A stretch of DNA of 64,000 nt from Tubulanus polymorphus (GCF_964204645.1 NC_134032.1:7869175-7933174); one strand, 5' to 3'; shown: positions 51,870-64,000, counted from the first letter of the stretch. Notes: a model not told the origin generated them from the letters alone. Made by a program: numbers and translations.

Positions 51870-54720
51870 CACCACCCAAACTGACCGTTAAACATGAACC
51901 AGACCCATGTACGACGTCGACTAAGATGCTCATCGACGATTGAAACGAGGCTCGTACCAGTTTCGTCGGAACCTAGTACCACCACGTCTCGATCAGTGTA
52001 TTCAGCTCAAAGATCTATGCTACTCCCAGGTTTGGCAAAAAACTCTTGGACCCCCTTCCAAACTTTCTCATGATATGATTGGATTTTTATGAGTAAGTTA
52101 TTAATATCTAACACATTTTTTCAAAAACCGTTGTCGGCACTATCGTTTTTGTGCTTCAGCATTGGGTTTTGAATGAGTTCTTAAAAAGCAGAATCATAAA
52201 TCTCAGTTTATTGATTTAATTATAAATCATTCATCGTGGCTCAGAACGATTATGAATTTGGCTATGTCGTCTGCATAATTTCAACAACATGGTATAACGG
52301 AAATTACTGAAATTAAGCTGGATAGAGTAAAATTAAATTTAGCTTTATTGTCCGTAAAATCAACACACCAATTTCTGCGTTTCTGCATTTCTGCGTTTTG
52401 AAGAAACCGCGAAAGTACACCTTTCTGCTGATCGTGGAACCGGACGAAAACACAGTTTTCGTCAAATTCGTTTCATACAGGAGGGAGTAGAATGGAAGAA
52501 GCAGGGAATGAATTCCAAATAGGGTAATATTAGAAGCGGGTGAGATGATGGTTTAGAAATGTGAAAAATGTACAAATTAGTATATAAGTCAAAGGTTTTT
52601 GGAGTTCAATGGAGATGGGAGATAAAGCAGAAGAATGTAACAATAAGAAGAAAATAATGAGGTAGTGTGATCGTATAAGAAGACAATGTTATAACTTATA
52701 TTCAATTCATTTGAGCAAGGAGAAAGCTGAGGACAACCCAAATAAACAAGCCGGCCAACACCATTGTTGGAAAAGAAGTCACGCACCAACTATTAGGAGA
52801 ACTTGTGACACTGTTGTGGTCGCAAATCTCTACTACTGTGTTCTAGGCCGGATCTTCGGTTCTGGTTCTTGACTTCTTTTAATGCTCCCGTATATAACTT
52901 CTAAAGTTATCTATTCGTATTTATTCTCTCGTAACCAGATGCGTAAAATCTTTTACCTTGAGCGCCCTTCTTTCTAAAACCTCCCTCTCTTCTCTCCAGC
53001 CTCCCCGGCCCCTGAGCTTTCTTCAACCCCTCTAATCTATAAACGCTCCCTTTTTATATTGTTTTACTGTTTAGCAACGTTTGCAGGCCCTCTTCCACAC
53101 ATGTCTTGGTATTTACGGATTGTGACGTATTCATACGTCACAACATTCCTCCAATCCATGTATGGAGTGTTGACGTACCTACACACGTCACAATGATATC
53201 TTTTTCACTCATCAGAGCTCATGGCCGCACCATATTAGGTTTTTCTTCGTAGAAACATACGTCACTTCCAGACTTATTTACATTGCTTCTATTTATTGTT
53301 TATTTATGACGTACGCATCAACGCAGGTTGTCTCGCAATAGCAACGTTGGCCATGAACTCCAACTTCAGTACATTTACTTAAACTACTAAACTATTACCC
53401 AACAACACAACAGTGATATTTGGAGTTTTCTTGGGTGCGTAAGCCTCTGCCATTTTCAAAAGAATTTTTTAGGGCACCTTGAAATTTTGAGGGGGAGCGC
53501 TCCCCCTGCTCCTCCCTTGAATCCGCCCCTGAGTACGTACGTTTATGTATACGTATAAGTATCTATTCACATCATAGATTGATATAAAGCATTTAAGTAT
53601 ACATGTATAATGAAAAAACAATGTAGCAATAAATTATGCGAGGGGTTAGGAAAAGCCAAATAAACGGCTTAAACAAGTTTCCCCTCCATGACATACACAC
53701 CTTCTCACACTCTCTCTGCTCATTCACTCGTTACACAATCATACTAGAATGTAGCACAAAAAATCTAATCAAAAGTTATTATTAGATCTATTATGATAAC
53801 AAAATGAACAAAATGCAAAGGCTAACAAGCTTATGGGCTCAGTAATTACTAAATAGATACAATTTTAGGCATATAGTAAAAATACTCAGTTGACTTATAG
53901 ATTTTAGATTGGTAGTGCATTCTAATGTTTAGGTCATTGAATCTTGATTGGTAGTGCATTCTAATGTTTAGGTCATTGAATCTTGATAGAGTTAATTCTG
54001 AGATTTAATCTAGCAAATTCGATACGCAGGTTTTTGGGGCGACGTGAGGACCACCTATTACGTGTAACATTGCGAAAGAAGAAAAACTCTTTAAAAACTG
54101 TGGGTAGCAAATTATGTAACACTGTGAAAAAAAAACAAATGTGATCAATTGAAGTTTATAAATATCATGCAGTTTTGTTAAATTTCTTAAAGATCGGCTA
54201 GGTATGCTCGAACCAGTACGAGCGTGTTATTATCATAATTGCCTTGAAGTACAAATAAAGGTTAAAAATTCGAAATACAAGCGTTCCCCGAATGTGATGG
54301 AATATTTCAAATGTGAATGTACAAGACAGAAGTAAAGATTTTTAGCACATCAGAAGGGATTAAATGTTTGAGCCTGTTGAGGACTCCAAATACCCCGTGA
54401 TACTTTTTTTTTACATATATTGATGATATGATCATTCCATGTTGATATCTGATCGAATATAATTCCCAAAAATGTTGCTATTTTTTCATACGGTTTATTT
54501 TTTGTCCGCCGAGAAAAATATTGAGATGGGTATGTGGTTTAAAACCAAAACCATAACTTGTGTTTTACAAAAAGCCTTTTTGCTCTGAACCATTGTAGGC
54601 AAATAATACAGATTCCAGGGCTATCATCTTTAGCCCGGGGGTTAACTCAATTGAAAATGAATTAAGTAAGCCACCGGGTTAAAGTTAATACCAGTCAATC
54701 AAACCGGCCCCTGTAGTTTA
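51870..54720. other. Non-coding region with a hAT-type end and small duplications
   Basis: 53430-53537 reads, on the minus strand, AGGGGCGGATTCAAGGGAGG and contains the 16-bp palindrome GGGGGAGCGCTCCCCC (53491-53506); such ends are common in hAT elements. A 39-bp unit (GATTGGTAGTGCATTCTAAT...) is doubled at 53907-53984. TGTGACGTATTCATACGTCA, a near-palindrome with two CRE-type TGACGT sites, lies at about 53120-53140. No genes found. Confidence 0.5.
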
Positions 54721-54732
54721 TGGGAAGATGGT

Positions 54733-55130
54733 CTATCGTTTAGGAATTTTGCGAGATTTTATTGGAAACGTTACGACGATTAAATGTTCTAGGCTGAGCA
54801 GTACAGTGCACCAGTTACGAGTTATCTGAAATATATAGAAAAACGGCAAAGATATTGATACAAAAATGAACCCGAAAATCCATTCATTTTTGCGAAACAC
54901 AATATTGCCTAAAATGGTGTAAATGTATACAGTTCTCAGCGGATAAATAATGAATGTAGCGATCATAAACAAAATATCGTTTATAGCGCGAATTTTGATG
55001 AGAAACTAAACATCAGATTTCATTGTTATAGAACAAACAAACAGCGTTAACGCGTTGAATGTAATAATACCCAGTACTGAAGATAACAGATAACATCCCA
55101 AGAACATTAAAACGCTGAATTTTAAAATGT
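54733..55130 (-). pseudogene. GPCR pseudogene, paralogue of the 31751 receptor
   Basis: The frame 54972-54733 reads FIIYPLRTVYIYTILGNIVF, NEWIFGFIFVSISLPFFYIF and ITRNWCTVLLSLEHLIVVTF, which aligns to TM2-TM3 and the inner loop of the intact receptor (residues about 95-165; ERLVI is EHLIV here, losing the key Arg). Upstream to about 55130 TM1-like text (LGIITFNALTLFVCSITMKS) continues but is broken by a stop. TM4-7 are absent. Confidence 0.75.
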
Positions 55131-55185
55131 AGTTAATCCGGCGTGTAAGAAATATCTGGCATGAGCAGAGGGGCAAATCACGACA

Positions 55186-55425
55186 TGATAAGATAAAAAC
55201 CCACTATCTAAGAATTTAAAGAAGTCTAAAATCGAGAATTTATTTATTGAAACAATCTAAAATATAGGAACACGTCGTTTCGATCTCACACTAAAGATCA
55301 TCGTCAGGTGTGAACTCTAGTGTGAGATCGAAACGTCGTCTTCTTATGTTTTAGATTGTTTCAATAAATAAATTCTCGATTGTAGATTTCTTTTAATTTT
55401 TAAATAGTGGGTTTTTATCTTATCA
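55186..55425. mobile_element. Foldback element, arms about 110 bp
   Basis: TGATAAGATAAAAACCCACT (55186) is complementary to the end at 55425; the arms pair with few mismatches and indels up to a loop of about 20-25 nt near 55300. Inner arms include TTTCGATCTCACACTA and complement. No coding capacity; the size and structure fit a MITE. Confidence 0.85.
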
Positions 55426-55482
55426 TCTGTTCACCACGTTTGAGTGTGGTTATCGTACTATAATCACGACACCTGAACACAA

Positions 55483-56160
55483 TCTATAGTTCATTTACAT
55501 ACCCACACTTTGAGTATTGTGATGTAATATTTAGTAGCGCCAACAAAACAACTCTAGATAGGCTTGAACAGCTCCATTACCAGTCTGCTATCATAGTATC
55601 TGGCTGTATCACGGGTTCTAGTAGAGAAAAAGTTTTAGATGTCCTTAACTGGCAATCATTATCAAGCAGGCGCCTCGAGCGACAAAAAGTTTTCATGTAT
55701 AAATTTTCAAAATGTATGCAGCCCTCTTATGTTTTATCGCTCTTCAGTACCTACCAAAATATAGCTGAAAGAAACTTGAGAAATCAACAACCTTTTCGTA
55801 TACCCCATCGTGTACCAAGTAAGATTAAGAATTCCCCTATATTTAGACTTATGACTGTCTGGAATGACACTTGTACAGATATTCGCTCTATTCAAAACTT
55901 TTCAATTTTTAAATCTAGACTCTATAAACGACCATCACAAGTTTCCTCAATCACGACAGCCATGATTCCAAATTTAAATCGTAGAGAAGAAATGTCTCTA
56001 AATAGACTACTTTGTTCTTAATAATTGTAATAGTCTTTTTTTCTATATAGCGGTCTTTTCAATGTTAAATATTTATAACTTTGCTATTAATGTCAATTTT
56101 GACCTTAGCAAAATAACTTATTGTAAAATCTTTCCTGAAATAAAGCTATGTATATATTTT
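55483..56160 (+). pseudogene. CR1-like LINE 3' fragment
   Basis: Frames carry HFEYCDVIFSSANKTTLDRL, RLEQLHYQSAIIVSGCITG and VLNWQSLSSRRLERQKVFMY, the thumb region after the RT of CR1-like LINEs; the open frame from 55695 ends at 56021. AATAAAGC lies near 56140 with an A-rich end. The rest of RT and the endonuclease are missing. Confidence 0.8.
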
Positions 56161-56368
56161 TAAAAAGCGGTAATGCTGGCTCACTGCTTGTACATGCATG
56201 TACTGTTACAAGACGGTTATCAAACATTTTCAGTAGCAGTTTGAAATCTGTGGTCGTGTATAGATCCGTTTGAAAACATTCCTTAAAAGGAAGTTTCCTT
56301 CGTCGTAGAGTATGTAAAATGAAGTTTCGACAGGCAATTCAATTTGTGACTGTTTTCACATTTCATCA

Positions 56369-58005
56369 TTTTTTGACGCCTTATAAAACGTTACCATTAT
56401 GAAACCTAAACAATGTTAACCATTCAGCGTCGTTTTACAAACGACAACCGTAAATCGATGTGCAAAACGTCACAGGTTTATGTCTACACATACAAGCTAT
56501 TGGGCAAAATATTATTGATTAAGATGTAGAATGACTCCCTGTGATTATATAGTGACCTCTATTTGAACGTCGAAATGTTATATTGCATTGAATATCTTGA
56601 GAAGACGTATTGTAATAGTAAAGGAAGTATGATTATATCAGGAGCGGCAGGCATAAATAGAAATGATAAGTAAATCGGATTATTCCGTCAAATGGTGGAT
56701 GTATACACGATGCGGAAGTCTGATATAAAAGTCAGACCCTGACGTGGGCATGCCGGTGAAATGACGAAGCTATCTACGATCTGAGTAGGGCCGGCGTGAA
56801 TTTCATCGGCGGCTGCTACAAGCGGTCTATATAAAAACGTGTAAACATATAATTTCAATATCCAAATGTTTAAGAAAATATGTTCGATATTAGGGGTATG
56901 CAGGTTTCATGAGATTAGCAATTTATAATAGCATAGCTGTCGTATACGGCTCCGCGTCCACTGATGGCATGTGTATAAGGTGACAATTCAATTCAATACT
57001 TTATTGATCCTTATTACATTGAAATTCCGGGATAAAATTCCCAAATTCAATAAAGTGACAAATTCTAAAATAAGAATATAGCTGCAAAGCAGCGATAACG
57101 GGTTTTCTGGATGCATGTGATCGAAAGGAAAAATTAATTACCGGGTATTCGATGGAAAAAATAAAATGAGATGATTTGGATATTATCGGAGCAATCCTCT
57201 TTTTGGTTGAATGGTCTAACCCCAGTATAGTCCCCGTGATTTGGAAATTCTCGGAGCCCTCCTTTATTTACTTACTAAATGACGTCACAAACTGTTATTT
57301 CGCCGGCGCTTGTTGTCTAACAATTCAATTCAATTCTTTATTTACAGTAACCTAATAAGTAATTTTAAGTTTCAAATAGGATGGAAAGTACATTCAGACA
57401 ATCTGTTGGTTCAGAGAGACCGTTATTACAGTATCAATTTATACATTTCGTTTCGAAGCTGTCAGTTGCCGAATCTGAATGAAGATGAATTTTATTTGAC
57501 GAAATCGGCGGAAAATATATAATAATAATCAACAGAATTTCAAGAGGGTTTTCGACGAAAGTCAGAAAACCCTAAAAATACAAAATACAAGACACACGGG
57601 TAATTCATACAGAATAACATGAATAAGTTATTTGAATGACAATTTCTACTTCAACCCAGACTCAAGTCTAGGATATCGCCGGAGTGACAGCCAAACCGGG
57701 CCCCGGGACCAGGCCGGCTGGCTGCACGATATGCTCAAAGTCATGATGAAGCAGACATCAGAAGGGCTCTTTCTTTAACCATGGAGGCAATGAAGTTGCA
57801 GACCAGCTTAGAGGCAAAAGTGAATCGAAGTCGGTCACAAGTTGACAATTTTTTTAAATTAGACCAGTCGAAGACTGTATCGTCTACCCAATCGCCAAAT
57901 CTCATAATTCCCCAAATTTCTTAAAACATCGATTTCAAATTTGGGATTCCACATTAGCTTATCCCAGAATTTCTACATTTTTTCGCAGGCGTCAAATAAT
58001 TTATT
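56369..58005 (+). mobile_element. 1.1-kb TIR element, copy A, with repeat X inserted
   Basis: Starts TTTTTTGACGCCTTATA and ends GCAGGCGTCAAATAATTTA, so the ends share TTTGACGCCT as a short inverted repeat. Without the 57076-57573 insertion it matches the reverse complement of 60388-61468 over its length. Contains CAATAAAGTATTGAATTGAA on its complement, a LINE/SINE-type 3' tail. No long ORF. Confidence 0.75.
57076..57573 (+). repeat. Repeat X, copy 2, nested in copy A
   Basis: Complete form of about 500 bp: the 443-bp body seen in copy 1 plus AATAATAATCAACAG and an AGGGTTTTC...GAAAACCCT hairpin end. Sequence on both sides rejoins the 1.1-kb element when it is removed, by comparison with copy B. 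Confidence 0.88.
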
Positions 58006-58486
58006 AGGGTTTTCTGACTTTCGTCGAAAACCCTCTTTAAATTCTGTTGATTATTATTATCATATATTTTCCGCCGATTTCGTCAGATTCAGCAACTGAC
58101 AGCTTCGAAACGAAATGTATAAATTGATACTGTAATAACGGTCTCTCTGAACCAACAGATTGTCTGAATGTACTTTCCATCCTATTTGAAACTGAAAATT
58201 ACTTATTAGGTTACTGTAAATAAAGAATTGAATTGAATTGTTAGACAACAAGCACCGGCGAAATAACAGTTTGTGACGTCATTTAGTAAGTAAATAAAGG
58301 AGATCTCCGAGAATTTCCAAATCACGGGGGACTATACTGGGGTTAGACCATTCAACCAAAAAGAGGATTGCTCCGATAATATCCAAATCATCTCATTTTA
58401 TTTTTTCCATCGAATACCCGGTAATTAATTTTTCCTTTCGATCACATGCATCCAGAAAACCCGTTATCGCTGCTTTGCAGCTATAT
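58006..58486 (-). repeat. Repeat X, copy 3, inverted
   Basis: Reverse orientation, starting at the hairpin AGGGTTTTCTGACTTTCGTC and ending at GCTGCTTTGCAGCTATAT. It lacks about 20 bp near 58085 relative to copy 2. With copy 2 it forms a 1.4-kb inverted pair around 430 bp of the 1.1-kb element. Confidence 0.9.
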
Positions 58487-58499
58487 TTAAAGTTAATTT

Positions 58500-60387
58500 T
58501 CTTGTTTCAAATTCATTTCATCTCATAAACACGTTGTATATGTATGAATATACATTTCTGTAGTTGGCATTTCATTCCTCGGAACGTTTTGTAAATTACC
58601 TCGTTACAAAGCAAAGAGGTTCGTTTCGTTGGTGCACTAATTCTTTTTCACCTGTGGAACATTCTAGAGTTGAAATCAAAACTTATTTAAACAATTTACC
58701 CGATACAATCGGAGCACAACAGAGTTCCATGAAGTGGCCTCAATAGATCTCATCTAAAAATCACATTCTACTGGAGTCAGATTTTGCTGACGTTTTTGAT
58801 TTTTTGAAAAATATCATTACTCACGGCACCGATATAATTCAGGTTGTACAGAACCGTGTGTGTGAGAGAGATTTGAATAAACTTTTTTTCACTTTTCACC
58901 TTTCAATTTTATCAACTGCAGTTCTAAATCTTGTCTTGTTGATTTTTAATAAGAAAAGACTTATCATTTAATTCTACATGTCTGGGTACACATTGACTTG
59001 AGCTTGTTTCTCAAAACGCCTGATGAGGAAAAAGAGGCTTGTATCAAAAATAAACTCGAGATGATATAACTGACGTATACGGTAATGTTGAATTTGGACA
59101 GAAATAAAACGTTCTGTTTTACCTATTCAAAAGTGCGTTTAGAAATGTATTATGAATTAATCTCGCGTAAAAAAAAAAACCGGGCGAGAACAGCGAACAA
59201 GAATGTAGAATCTTCATCCGTTGATGAGAATTAATTCCTGCAATTCCAAATTTACCCGTCGACCTTAACACTGAGTGTCAAAAAGAGGATTGCTCCGCGA
59301 ATAACGCAATCGCGGTCACGGTAAAATGGAGCATTGTATTGAATCGTTAGCTATTTGACACTCTAATTGTTACGATCCTCGACTTCAAGAAAATGCAACT
59401 TCTCGTCGATTGCAACATTTTATAGTTGCTATTCAGTTTTCGGTATGTGAAGCCTCAACGGGCCCTAGTAATTGCGTGAGTGTGCGCGCATGTGTGCGTG
59501 CGTGTGTGTTGTGTATTTGCGTGCAGAGCCATGTTACTGGCATACTACGTAGCGCATGCAGTTTAAAGGTCAAGTGCCTTCTAAATAGAATATTGTGTAA
59601 AACTTCTAAATGTGATATGTGTATAAATGATAAGTGTGTTACTAATTTTAATTTTAGTAAAGCCATTACTGAGAAATAAGATTTTAAAGTCGGCTATTTT
59701 CACCAGTTTGCCGTACTCAGCAGGTGCGCGTTTGCTGTGAAAACCCACGATTGCTGACGTCATTGTAGTCAAACACACATTTCTACGTGCGTTGTACCAC
59801 TGAAGAATAACTAACTTTTGGTGCGCTTAATGAATAGCAAAGCTATGGCAAACTAATATATTTGATTTAAAACAATGAATTTAGCTTTATTATATGGATT
59901 TTAACAATCCGCGGTGAAATAAGCAGTGTAAATCTGAAATAATCCACTAGTTTCCAGTCTCTAATCCCGCACCGCATAATCACCAATTCGTAACGTATTA
60001 ATCCTTTTAGAAGTTGTTTAAGATTCCTAAATACTTTCTGATGATACTGTTGATACTGTAACACATAACACAACAAACATACAATGTATAGCCAGCAGTA
60101 GAGCTGTGAATAAAGCGAAGGAATGATGTTGTTTTATAGATTTTATATATAGGCTGGTGTACTGAGTTCACGCACGTGTACGTTTGTTTGGCAAAGATGA
60201 CGCATGAATGTGGCGCTGACACGCGGCTGCGGCCGAGGTGCATACGCTATATAGATCAATGATCCAGTTATTTAATTTTACTGATTTAAGACACATAAGT
60301 GATTTTTTTCTATAAGGCTGATCCCAGGTCATTTTATTTATTCTTAAGTATCATTTGGAAAGTAAACCTCAACAAGAAAATTAACTT
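58500..60387. other. Non-coding region, nothing recognised
   Basis: A short GT-rich run lies at 59478-59510. No exon, TIR pair or RNA gene was identified. Frames at 58564 and 59410-59680 show no conserved content. Confidence 0.35.
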
Positions 60388-61468
60388 TAATAAATTATTT
60401 GACGCCTGCGAAAAAATTGGGGGAATTATGGGGAATTATGAGATTTGGCGATTGGGTAGATGATACAGTCTTCGACTGGTCTAATTAAAAAAAAATTGTC
60501 AACTTGTGACCGACTTCGATTCACTTTTGCCTCTAAGCTGGTCTGCAACTTCATCGCCTCCATGGTTGAAGAAAGAGCTCTTCTGATGTCTGCTTCATCA
60601 TGACTTTGAGCATATCGTGTAGCCAGCCAGCCCGGTCCTGGGGCCCGGTCTGGCTGTCACTTGATATCCTAGACTTGAGTCTGGGTTGAAGTAGACATTG
60701 TCATTTAAATAACTTATTCATATTATTCTGTATGAATTACCCGTGTGTCTTGTATTTTGTGTTTTCTTATTTCAAAATTTGTAAATGTATTGATTTTTGG
60801 AATTTTATCCCGGAATTTCAATGTAATAAGGATCAATAAAGTATTGAATTGAATTGTCACCTTATACACATGCCATCAGTGGACGCGGAGCCGTATATGA
60901 CAGCTATGCTATTATAAATTGCTAAACTCATGAAACCTGCATACGTCTAATATCGAACATATTTTCTAAAACATTTGAATATTGAAATTATATGTCTACA
61001 CGTTTTTATATAGACCGCTTGTAGCCGCAGATGAAATTCACGCCGGCCTTACACACATCGTAGATAGCTTCGTCATTCCACTAGCATCCCCATGTCAGGG
61101 TCTGACTTTTATATCAGACTTCCAAATCGTGTATACATCCACCATTTAACCGAATAATCCGATTTACTTATTATTTCTATCTATGCCTGCCGCTCCTGAT
61201 ATAATCATACATCCTTTACTATTACAATACGTCTTCTCATGATATTCAATGCGATATAACATTTCGACGTTCAAATAGAGGTCATTATATAATCCCAGGG
61301 AGCCATTCTATATCTTTATCAATAATATTTTGCCAAATAGCTTGTATGTGTACACATAAACCTGTGACGTTTTGCACATCGATTTACGGTTGTCGTTTGT
61401 AAAATGACGCTGAATGGTTATCATTGTTTAGGTTTCATAATGTTAACGTTCTATAAGGCGTCAAAAAA
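60388..61468 (-). mobile_element. 1.1-kb TIR element, copy B (inverted, uninterrupted)
   Basis: TAATAAATTATTTGACGCCT at the left and TATAAGGCGTCAAAAAA at the right are the copy A ends in reverse. Similarity to copy A is high, with scattered substitutions. With copy A this makes a 5.1-kb palindrome-like structure. Confidence 0.8.
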
Positions 61469-61579
61469 GTAGGAATTAGAGGGCACTTGACCTTTAAGTA
61501 TCAAGAAATGCTACTTTATAGTTTTGGTAATGCATTGTAAATCTCTTCAATTTTTCCATGCGGTTAAATGGTGGATTAA

Positions 61580-62060
61580 TCAAACGTGTACGCAGTGCAA
61601 ATTTTTAGGTCTTTTTATCGATGACAAATTCAACTGGACTCCATTTCAAAAATTGTTAACGTACGTATTAATTATTTGTAGTCATGTTTCACGCTCCATT
61701 AGAATTTTGAATGGATTATAAAAACATTTCCCATCAATCTCCTTACTACCCTTTATCATAGTTTTGTCTTACCTCATTTACAATTTAATAATTTTCCAGA
61801 CTTTATGCAAATAGGCTCAATTCATCACTTTTATTACAAAAAGAGCAATAAGAATAATTGAATCTAGAACACACCAGATCCTATATTCAAGTATTCAAGT
61901 TAGATTTAGGACTCACCTAAACACAATTGTATGTTGAAATCTCTGGACCTGTTGTTTGGAACAATTTGCCAAAATGCCAAGTCACCTTAACCGTTTTATC
62001 TGCAAAATGTTTGTATCTGTCATCTATTATCAGTTATATAATCTATTGGGAAAATAAATT
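61580..62060 (+). pseudogene. Decayed LINE RT fragment
   Basis: CKFLGLFIDDKFNWTPF (the FLGVxID block after the RT palm) then, with stops and shifts, KRAIRIIESRTH and a C-terminal trace to about 62060. Heavily mutated; clade not assignable beyond CR1/Jockey-like. Confidence 0.65.
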
Positions 62061-62474
62061 AGTTTCATTGCTAGAATAACATCCAGCACGTTGATTTAAT
62101 GATTCAGCTAAATGAGACGGTTAGTGCTTTAGGTTGTTTATTTGAGGTACGAGCTTGCGAACGTGAATGTATTGTCGCATCATCGACATTAGTAACGACA
62201 GCTCGTAAAGTCAAATAAACTAGTCAACCTTTAAAGTGGGCCTACTACCTGCCTCGTTGTATTTATTCTACCACAGGTTCACACGGTTCCTCTTTCGGCT
62301 CTACGGTTGATTTGGCTATGATTAGTAATGAAAGACTTAATTGTAGAGCTGTTCACCTGTGATGCAGGTCACCCCTGCTGTAATTGTGAGATGTCCTGCT
62401 TTTTAGTCTATCGGAGAATCCGAGTACGTACATACGTAAGCCCAGAGCTTTTTAAAAATAACGATTCTTATGTA

Positions 62475-63225
62475 CAGTAGACTCCGCATACCTCGGAGTC
62501 ATACACCTCGGAATATTGCTTAGCTCAGAACAAATCTAAAATATTTTTCTTAATGCAATTATTTCTTAAATGAAAATCTCCGAGTAGCTCGGAGTTGCAT
62601 ACGTCGGAATATCGCATACCTCAGAATGATTTTTTTATAAATTGAGTCCTAAAATCGTGTACCTCGGAAATTCTGAACATCGTCCCGACAATATTTTTTC
62701 AAAAACGCATCCCTAGCCTACTGCATAACAACTTGAAACAGATTAATCAATACCTGTTCTTGGACGCGACGTGAATCAACATCTGTACTGTGTTACCACG
62801 TGTATTGCGATAGATATGCTGATGATCGTAAGAATTGGAAGCGTGCCAGTCGCGCTAGTTCTCGGCTGTCTTTAACACGAATAGTCAATTGAATGGATGT
62901 AGGCGGAGCTATAGACTTGTCACTGCACATCAAACCCACGTGTTTTTAAATTCTTTCAACTGGGAAGGAGGCTTTACTTGGTGTACTACAGTACGATGTT
63001 TTTATATAAAAGATGACAAGTCAAATCTCCCGGGGGATATGAGGTTTTGATTGAAATAACAATAAAAACCTGTCAGATATGGTACATATACAATGTAATT
63101 TGAGCCCACGTGTCAGCAACAAATTTTTTTATGACAAAATTTGCGGACCATATATACCTCGGAAATCGCATACCTCAGAAAAAATTTTCCAGTCCCTAGA
63201 ATTCCGAGGTAAGCGGAGTCTACTG
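62475..63225. mobile_element. pogo/Tigger-like MITE with iterated subterminal motif
   Basis: CAGTAGACTCCGCATACCTC begins the element and CGAGGTAAGCGGAGTCTACTG ends it, with TA on both sides (62473-62474, 63226-63227), the Tc1/mariner target duplication; CAGT starts are usual for pogo/Tigger. ATACCTC(G/A)GA or near variants recur at least eight times inside, in clusters near both ends. 751 bp, no ORF. Confidence 0.82.
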
Positions 63226-63227
63226 TA

Positions 63228-64000
63228 TCTATTTCGCTCGTAATGATCGCAGCTTCAGCGCGTAATTAGTGATCGTATGCTTTCCTAAAAAAAAAATCAA
63301 TATAAATCGTTTGACGTCAACAACTATAACACTGATTGCGGTTAGGATTTCTAATTTCTCAGCATAAGTGCCCATTTGAGTGTGCTCTCGGATCGGGGAG
63401 TCAGACAATCGTTGAAATGTTATTTTGCTGACGGATTTTTTGATTCGGAGGTTTGATTAAACCGAACCAAACAGAAACTGTGTGCCGGGTGCGGTCTAAA
63501 ATGATATCTCAAGCAAATGCATCGGTTGACGCTCAATTTCTCGTCCTGTACGGATCAAACCTGACAGTCACCACTGAGAAGGCAGGGTTTAAACCACATC
63601 CGCGGTGTAAATTCATCCATGATGCTGATTACAAACCGGAACATTAATTGAGTCTATAGACTATTTGAAGCCCTCTTCACTAGGAAGGCAACTGAAGACA
63701 CACAAAATTATTCGCGATCGACTAGTCAGAAAATGGAACATTACCGTTTCACAAAACGCTGAGGTTATACAAAAGTGGGAACCGCGTGTGGCTTAATGAT
63801 TAAACATAAAGCTGCGATCACTCGAGTTTTTCGGCCCGGAGCAATGATTCGGGCCATCCTTACTGCTCATTTCTAGTAGAACATATTCGATGTATTTCGT
63901 ATTATAATTACATGGGCCTTCGTCTAAGGCAAATATTTAAAAAAAAGTAATCGTGTTCATATAAATGCAGAAAATTAGCATTTTGCTATAGAAATCGAAC
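63228..64000. other. Window end, nothing recognised
   Basis: A 64-codon frame at 63453-63647 has no recognisable motif. GTGTGGCTTAATGATTAAAC near 63787 is weakly A-box-like. No gene supported. Confidence 0.3.

Noticed and set aside
51358-58251. Conserved 70-codon frame in all repeat X copies
   Set aside because: Similarity follows the DNA repeat, one copy has an internal deletion, and no codon-level constraint is visible.
59410-59680. Cys-rich 89-codon frame
   Set aside because: The Cys-rich part translates a GT/GC-rich low-complexity run and the frame has no recognisable domain.

Overview
This is animal nuclear DNA with spliced genes, long introns and heavy mobile-element content. The best-supported host gene is the 3' two thirds of the mismatch-repair ATPase MSH6 (17 exons, positions 1530 to 13770). 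It is followed by a single-exon neuropeptide-type GPCR (31751 to 32851), a broken paralogue of that receptor (about 54733 to 55130), and two exons that look like an ENaC/degenerin channel (about 34963 to 36153). The repeat classes suggest a marine invertebrate, probably a lophotrochozoan: a pearl/Helitron-like element with a tandem core as described in bivalves, a Ngaro-type retrotransposon with an SGNH hydrolase, CR1/Jockey-like LINEs, BEL/Pao and Ty3. The species cannot be named from sequence alone.

Layout. 1-14110: MSH6 and its introns, carrying a piggyBac-like MITE (14-560), a Helitron-like element with CTCF-like motifs (720-1348), a short hAT-like element with a zinc-finger ORF (1890-2747), and many copies of a 55-60 bp intronic repeat. 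14560-22294: a nearly complete Ngaro-type tyrosine-recombinase retrotransposon with split direct repeats (A1...B1-A2-B2); a LINE has landed in its SGNH ORF. 22498-24770: remains of a Ty3 element on the minus strand. 24958-30845: a PIF/Harbinger transposase gene split by a 5,223-bp AT-rich element (25302-30524). That element has 730-770 bp terminal inverted repeats and a 6-bp target duplication, and its proteins are not recognisable by eye. 30846-31483: a dispersed repeat with a long (GGGA)n tail. 31751-32851: the GPCR. 34480-35640: two minisatellites and the channel-like exons. 36200-40629: a second copy of the unknown element, cut in two and partly inverted, with a Ty3 fragment between the halves. 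40630-45990: mostly non-coding, with MITEs, a tRNA-derived SINE and one 132-codon ORF. 45992-47487: BEL/Pao remnant on the minus strand. 51124-63225: a repeat-dominated tail with a three-copy repeat X, two inverted copies of a 1.1-kb element, LINE ends, a foldback element and a pogo/Tigger-like MITE.

The most interesting object is the unknown element at 25302-30524 and its rearranged relative at 36200-40629. They share terminal sequences beginning AGT(A/G)AT, a 6-bp target duplication, a gene order and a C2H2 zinc-finger ORF. The zinc-finger ORF is preceded by an in-frame TAA in both copies. The ends resemble Polinton/Maverick termini, but no polymerase, integrase, ATPase or capsid gene is visible. 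It is either a non-autonomous relative of that group or something not yet described.
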